Shown here piece after piece: positions 6,917 to 10,582 of a stretch of DNA of 10,582 nt. The notes under the pieces are model-generated. The model was not told where the DNA came from. It did not search any database and saw only the letters and a program-made list of their open reading frames with translations. A program made the position numbers and the translations under genes. This DNA is from CAZTQN01 sp964615765 (lineage in GTDB: Bacteria; Planctomycetota; Phycisphaerae; Phycisphaerales; UBA1924), in NCBI GenBank assembly GCA_964615765.1, contig CAZTQN010000064.1, positions 1-10,582 of the forward strand, given 5' to 3'. How positions within the stretch are numbered: position 1 is the stretch's first letter; every line of letters begins with the position of its first letter.

Positions 6917-6945
6917 AGACTACCCCCGCGCCGCGCGGCTGTCAA
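6917..6945 (-). promoter_or_regulatory. Sigma70-type promoter of the B12-controlled cluster
   Basis: On the minus strand a perfect -35 TTGACA (6945-6940) is followed, after exactly 17 nt, by a -10-like TAGTCT (6922-6917). Transcription would start near 6910, about 19 nt before the riboswitch P1 helix. Position and spacing fit well. The -10 box is a partial match. Confidence 0.8.
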
Positions 6946-7005
6946 TCCCGCCGCCGCGCTTCCCCACGCACCGCCCGCTCACCAACAGCGCGCGGCCACG
7001 CGCGC

Positions 7006-7677
7006 TCACACCCGCAGCCACGCCGCCACCGCCGCCGCCGCCCTGGCCCGATGACTCACGCGGTTTTTCTCCGCGGCGCTCATCTCCGCCCCCGTCATTG
7101 CGTGCGTCGGGCCCATCAGGAACAGCGGGTCATACCCGAACCCGTTCGCCCCCGCCGGCACCCGCGGCGGCTCGCCGATCCGTCCCTCCACCGTCCCGCG
7201 CGATTCCATCAGCACCCGCCCGTCCGCGCTCGCCACGCACATGCAGCACACAAACCGCGCCCCGCGTTTTTCTGCCGTAACGCCCGCCATCTCGCGCATC
7301 ACCCGCGCGTTATTCGCCGCGTCCCGCTCACTCCGCGACATCCCACGCTCCACGCCGTCCGTGCAGTAGTGCGAACTGATCACTCCAGGCCGCGGCGTGC
7401 CATCCGCCAGCGCCAGCGCATCGATCTCGATCCCCGAGTCATCCGCCAGACACGCCATCCCCGTCTGCCGCGCGTATGACACCGCCTTGATCCGCGCGTT
7501 GTCGGCGAACGTCGAGCCCGTCTCGGCCGGCTCCACCAGCCGCTCATGCCCCGGCAGGTCCGTCAGCGCCAGGACGCGCACGCCCGCGCCGGTCCCCTCT
7601 CCCAGGATCGCGCGCAGTTCCTCAACCTTGTGCGGGTTGCCCGTCGCGATCACCAGCGTCTCCAGCCGCGCCGCCAT
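7006..7677 (-). CDS. rdgB: XTP/dITP diphosphatase (RdgB/HAM1 family)
   Basis: House-cleaning nucleotide pyrophosphatase that hydrolyses dITP, ITP and XTP to monophosphates, keeping deaminated purines out of DNA and RNA. The 223-aa protein has the family motifs in order: ATGNPHK (11-17, phosphate-binding), TFADNARIKA (56-65), LADDSGIEIDAL (77-88, with catalytic acidic residues), the ESRGTVEGRI block (159-168), GANGFGYDPLF (177-187) and SAAEKNRVSHRARA (200-213). It is slightly longer than E. coli RdgB. The ATG at 7677 is preferred because a TGAGG ribosome site lies 6 nt before it; a GTG at 7689 overlaps the stop of the upstream gene and is the alternative. It begins 8 nt after the kdsC-like gene, so the two are probably cotranscribed. 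Its stop is 61 nt before the -35 box of the riboswitch promoter. Confidence 0.95.
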   Translation of the reverse strand: MAARLETLVIATGNPHKVEELRAILGEGTGAGVRVLALTDLPGHERLVEPAETGSTFADNARIKAVSYARQTGMACLADDSGIEIDALALADGTPRPGVISSHYCTDGVERGMSRSERDAANNARVMREMAGVTAEKRGARFVCCMCVASADGRVLMESRGTVEGRIGEPPRVPAGANGFGYDPLFLMGPTHAMTGAEMSAAEKNRVSHRARAAAAVAAWLRV

Positions 7678-7685
7678 CTCGCACC

Positions 7686-8285
7686 TCACACATACGCCGA
7701 CATCATCCGCTCCGTCAGCCCCTTGGCTTCGACGAGCATCTCGATCCCTTCGCGCACGGCCCCGTGCCCGCCCGGCAGCGCCGTCACATACGCCGCCACC
7801 TCACGCACGCGCGGGTGCGCGTCCGCCGGCGCGATCGCGCACGCGACGCGTTTCATCGGGCGGATATCCGGCAGATCATCCCCGATGTACGCCGCCTGCG
7901 CGTCCGTCAGCCCGAGCTGCCCGAGCAGCACGTCCAGCGCCGCGGCTTTATCCGCCGCCCCGCGAATCACGTTCTTTTCCGGGATCCCGAGCTCCCGCGC
8001 GCGGTGCATGATGCACTCGCCGCGTCCCGTCTTGCCCGTCACGCTCCCGCCGCGCCGCGTGATGATCCCGACGCGCAGCCCGAGCTTGATCCAGCACGCG
8101 ATCCCCTGCCCGTCGCGCACGTTGAACCGTTTGGTCTCGACGCCGGCGTCGTCAAGGTTGATCGACCCATCGGTCAACACGCCGTCAACGTCGAGGACAA
8201 GCACCTCCACGCCGCGCGCATCGGCCCTGGGCCTCGCCCGCGAAAAACCGGGTGCCCCCGACGACATTCCCTTCGAGTCCGACAT
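7686..8285 (-). CDS. kdsC: KdsC-like HAD phosphatase (KDO-8-phosphate phosphatase family)
   Basis: Probable 3-deoxy-D-manno-octulosonate 8-phosphate phosphatase, which yields free KDO for the LPS inner core. The 199-aa protein has HAD motif I VLDVDGVLTDG (30-40, nucleophile Asp32 and Asp34), FNVRDGQGI (54-62), motif II IIT (74-76), the conserved Lys113 in ADKAAAL, motif IV IGDDLPD (134-140) and the KdsC signature ADAHP...AAYVT...PGGHGAVRE (154-179). It has no cap domain, as in the C0 HAD subclass. Two things are odd: the usual 'ITGR' after motif II reads ITRR, and about 9 extra Gly/Lys-rich residues follow (about 79-90). A 25-residue N-terminal extension precedes the core. The start is uncertain: no ribosome site precedes the ATG at 8285, and the ATG at 8267 has a purine stretch only immediately next to it. 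Related C0 phosphatases, such as the phosphatase domain of CMP-KDN/NeuAc synthetases, are the alternative. Confidence 0.85.
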   Translation of the reverse strand: MSDSKGMSSGAPGFSRARPRADARGVEVLVLDVDGVLTDGSINLDDAGVETKRFNVRDGQGIACWIKLGLRVGIITRRGGSVTGKTGRGECIMHRARELGIPEKNVIRGAADKAAALDVLLGQLGLTDAQAAYIGDDLPDIRPMKRVACAIAPADAHPRVREVAAYVTALPGGHGAVREGIEMLVEAKGLTERMMSAYV

Positions 8286-8295
8286 GCCGCGATGA

Positions 8296-8307
8296 TTGGC
8301 GCGCCAA
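8296..8307. promoter_or_regulatory. Perfect 12-bp palindrome before the kdsC-like gene
   Basis: TTGGCGCGCCAA is a perfect palindrome ending 10 nt before the ATG at 8285, where a ribosome site would be expected. It could be an operator for a dimeric regulator, a short hairpin in the mRNA, or chance in a GC-rich genome. There is no second copy in the window. Confidence 0.3.
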
Positions 8308-8336
8308 CACCCCCGAGTCCCCCACGCCCCTTCCGC

Positions 8337-8385
8337 CCCCTGACCTCTAACCCCTGACCTCTATCCCCTATCCCCTAGCCCCTGC
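8337..8385. repeat. C-rich heptanucleotide repeat, copy B
   Basis: Seven tandem 7-nt units on the plus strand: CCCCTGA, CCTCTAA, CCCCTGA, CCTCTAT, CCCCTAT, CCCCTAG, CCCCTG(C). The first four form two near-identical 14-nt units. The array ends directly against the cytochrome stop codon (8386-8388). On the transcribed minus strand it reads as G4 runs spaced by 3 nt, a G-quadruplex-like pattern. The heptad family is shared with 2705-2732 and resembles in style the short tandem heptad repeats of cyanobacteria. Confidence 0.8.
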
Positions 8386-10266
8386 TCACGAGCATCCCGC
8401 GAACCAGCACCCCAGGAACTCGAAAATGTCCGGCACGTTGACGGTCCCGTCGCGGTTGTAGTCAGCCCGCGTGCTCAGCGCGAACCACCAGCTCAGGAAG
8501 TCGAACAGGTCCTGCACGCTGACCGCGCCGTCGCCGCTCGCGTCGCATGCGCACGGGATGATGATCGTGGCCCGGTCCATCTCCACCGGCTCGCTCTTGC
8601 CGTGCTGCAGCCATTGGTCGTAGGCCACCTGCCCGCGCTGGTCCGTCTCGTTCTCGTCGCGCAGGAACTCGATGTACTCCTTCGACGTCGTTTGGTAGTA
8701 CACCGTCACCTCGGCGCTCCGCGCCCCCGCCGGCACCGCGTACGGCGTGTCGTCCCAGTACTGCCCATCCGCGTACTGCCCGGGCGGATAGTGCCCCGCG
8801 CCTGCACCCTCGAACGCCGCGTTCGTGAAGCCCATCGGCGGGATCCGGTTGTCCTTGAACCACTTGTTCGACAGCGCCAGCCGGAACGCCGGCCCCGCCT
8901 GGTTCCCCGTCGCCGCCGCGATCGCCGCGTCCAGCCCGATCTTCCCCTCGTACACCTTCGTGTCGTTCTCAATCAGCTCAGCCGTCGCGAAGTCGTACGC
9001 CCCGCGCTCCGCCACCACATTGCCGGACCCGTCCTTGAACTTCACGTTGATCCACATCCGCCGCCCCTCGGTATACCCCGTCGGCAGCTTGTGACCCGTG
9101 TAGTTGATGATCCGCACGTTCAGCCGATCCCCGCTCAGCAGGCTCAGCTCCATGTCGCTCGCCCGCGCCAGCATCGACCGCACCCGCGCCAGCCCCTCCT
9201 CAACCCCGCTCTCGCTCATCCCCGTTTCGCTGTCCGGGTACAGCGCCCGCACCGCCTTCAGCACCCACGTGTTCGCCCCGTTGAAATCATGCTGCGGCAG
9301 GTTGTTCCGCACCGGCGGCTCCAGCGCACACCCCTGCCCAACCGTCTTCGGCATGTGGCAGTCCTGGCAGCTCGACACCGACTCCCGATTCCCGAACCGC
9401 ATGTCCAGGTCCACCGGGCCCTGCCCGAACAGGCTCGCCGCCCATTCGCTGTACGTCCGCTGCTCCGGAAACTGCGCGTTCTTGTCCGGGTTCGGCGCGA
9501 CGTTCAACTCATTGAGCGCAAAGCTCCCGTCCGCCTGTTTCGTGAAGTGCGGCGTGCTCACGTCGTGGCACGTCGCGCACATCCGGCTCTCCATATGGAA
9601 CGGGCTCTCCAGCCACCTGTGGAACCCCGGAAACCCGAACCCGAACGCCGCCTGCCAGTCCGCGTTCAGATCAAACGGCCCGCGCCGCCGATCCTCCGGA
9701 TCGATCACATACCCCGCGTTGTGCGGGTTGGTCATGGGGGACGGCACGATCGAGTCCAGGATCGCCAGGTCCACCGACGGGCTCTGCCCCGCCGTGTAGA
9801 TCGGGTCCACCATCCGGTGACACGTCGAGCACGTCACCCCTTCAAGCTGCGCCCCGCTCAGCGGGTTGTGAAACCCGAACCGCGGGCTCGCCGGATCCGT
9901 GTTGAACGTCACGAAGTTCTGCACCCACGTCTGCGGCACATGGCACCGCAGGCAGAAGTCCGCCACGAAGTTCGCGTCCTGCTCCGCGATCGCCAGCGCC
10001 GCGTGAAACACCGGGTCGCGCCCGGACTGCGCCTTGATGCTGTGCGCCCACCGATCAAACGGCGCCGCGTCCGCGTCATACGACCCGTGGCAGAACGAGC
10101 ACTGCTGCGGCGAGATCAACTCCTCTTCAATCCCGCCCGGCTGCGTGCCCGGGTGAAAGAAGTTCTTCCGCGTCGTCCCCACCGGCGCCGCCAGCGCAAC
10201 CACCGCGCCGATCACCGCCAGCCCCGCCGCCCACACCCATTCCACCCAGCGTCCGCTCGTACGCAT
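8386..10266 (-). CDS. Secreted pentahaem c-type cytochrome with dockerin-like tail
   Basis: Protein of 626 aa, exported by an N-terminal signal/anchor (hydrophobic residues about 9-28, ending ALAAP). Five CxxCH haem-c sites are visible: CSFCH (56-60), CLRCH (105-109), CSTCH (146-150), CATCH (230-234) and CQDCH (300-304), all in the first half. A beta-rich region follows that contains TGHKLPTGY (390-398), a motif I recall from C-terminal domains of multihaem cytochromes. The end carries two EF-hand/dockerin-like modules (about 575-596 and 602-624), each with VQDLFDFL or VPDIFEFL, and finishes GCWFAGCS. The ATG at 10266 is preferred: GGAG lies 10 nt before it, and the spacing resembles the propeller gene's start region. 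A GTG at 10272 is the alternative. The likely role is extracytoplasmic electron transfer; donor, acceptor and any catalytic activity cannot be told from the sequence. It is separated from the kdsC-like gene by 100 nt containing the heptad repeat. Confidence 0.88.
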   Translation of the reverse strand: MRTSGRWVEWVWAAGLAVIGAVVALAAPVGTTRKNFFHPGTQPGGIEEELISPQQCSFCHGSYDADAAPFDRWAHSIKAQSGRDPVFHAALAIAEQDANFVADFCLRCHVPQTWVQNFVTFNTDPASPRFGFHNPLSGAQLEGVTCSTCHRMVDPIYTAGQSPSVDLAILDSIVPSPMTNPHNAGYVIDPEDRRRGPFDLNADWQAAFGFGFPGFHRWLESPFHMESRMCATCHDVSTPHFTKQADGSFALNELNVAPNPDKNAQFPEQRTYSEWAASLFGQGPVDLDMRFGNRESVSSCQDCHMPKTVGQGCALEPPVRNNLPQHDFNGANTWVLKAVRALYPDSETGMSESGVEEGLARVRSMLARASDMELSLLSGDRLNVRIINYTGHKLPTGYTEGRRMWINVKFKDGSGNVVAERGAYDFATAELIENDTKVYEGKIGLDAAIAAATGNQAGPAFRLALSNKWFKDNRIPPMGFTNAAFEGAGAGHYPPGQYADGQYWDDTPYAVPAGARSAEVTVYYQTTSKEYIEFLRDENETDQRGQVAYDQWLQHGKSEPVEMDRATIIIPCACDASGDGAVSVQDLFDFLSWWFALSTRADYNRDGTVNVPDIFEFLGCWFAGCS

Positions 10267-10510
10267 CAGCACACAACTCCGGCACTCACGACCGCCTTAA
10301 GACCCGCGGCCGGCTTCACCCAACGCCCTGGGCAGAACGCCCCAGGCATCATCGACCATCCCCATCCCCCCAAGTATGCGCACCTAACGCACACGGATCC
10401 GCCACGCACCGGTCATTCTGGTGCAATCTCCAGATTCGTCCGAGAATCACGACTCGGTTGCAACCGCGGGCAACTCCGTAATGCCCCGCACCATTGTCTT
10501 CACCCCCGCG
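10267..10510 (-). other. Upstream region of the cytochrome gene, no gene seen
   Basis: About 245 nt without a convincing coding frame. On the minus strand it holds a 6-bp hairpin (CCTGGG/CCCAGG, about 10327-10346) and a 5-bp inverted repeat (GCACC/GGTGC, 10406-10424). I see no strong -35/-10 pair; TTGCAA near 10456-10461 is at best a weak -35. It is probably the promoter and 5' leader of the cytochrome gene. Confidence 0.4.

Positions 10511-10582
<72 letters not shown>

Noticed and set aside
6526..6945. 139-codon minus-strand frame covering the riboswitch
   Set aside because: The bases are explained by the B12 aptamer and its leader; the translation has no recognisable domain.
6463..7479. 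Plus-strand open frame across the riboswitch and rdgB
   Set aside because: It runs antisense to the riboswitch and rdgB, has a low-complexity basic composition, and shows no start signal or recognisable motif.
8337..8385. CRISPR array
   Set aside because: Units are 7 nt with no spacers, and no cas genes are nearby; it is a short tandem repeat.

Overview
This window looks like a piece of a high-GC planctomycete chromosome, most likely Phycisphaerae. The clues are a PEP-CTERM-like tail, a prepilin-type protein with an H-(X)n-DG end, and paired EF-hand/dockerin-like C-terminal modules, one set ending in Gly-Cys as in the 'GC-type dockerin' proteins of that group. This assignment is inferred from protein architecture; there is no rRNA to confirm it.

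Layout: the plus strand carries only the 3' part of gyrA (1-2682), whose start lies outside the window. Everything else is on the minus strand. Reading that strand in the direction of transcription: a secreted five-haem cytochrome c (10266-8386), a kdsC-like phosphatase and rdgB as a tight pair (8285-7006), then a sigma70-type promoter (6945-6917), a cobalamin riboswitch (6891-6675), a ~235-nt leader, and four co-directional genes that converge on gyrA. These four encode a beta-propeller-like exported protein with a PEP-CTERM-like tail (6439-5357), a secreted 'PAPGQF' surface protein with two dockerin-like modules (5360-4191), a prepilin-like protein (4154-3210) and a BFD-type [2Fe-2S] protein (3135-2716). 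The first two genes overlap by 4 nt; the later gaps are 36 and 74 nt.

The most interesting part is this riboswitch-headed cluster. The riboswitch is supported by several conserved elements in the right order and by complementary P1 arms. It implies that the downstream exported proteins are repressed by cobalamin. No TonB receptor, BtuFCD transporter or corrinoid biosynthesis enzyme is visible. The layout therefore suggests a surface-exposed corrinoid capture system, partly parallel to the Bacteroidetes beta-propeller (BtuG-like) loci, but with a pilin-like and an iron-sulfur component. That function is inference.

Smaller oddities: a C-rich heptanucleotide repeat lies at two gene 3' ends (2705-2732 and 8337-8385), and one copy overlaps a stop codon. 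GyrA has proline at a position that is usually acidic in the quinolone-binding region. The KdsC-like protein has an insertion after motif II. The window ends in a 42-nt G run that is probably a sequencing or assembly artefact.
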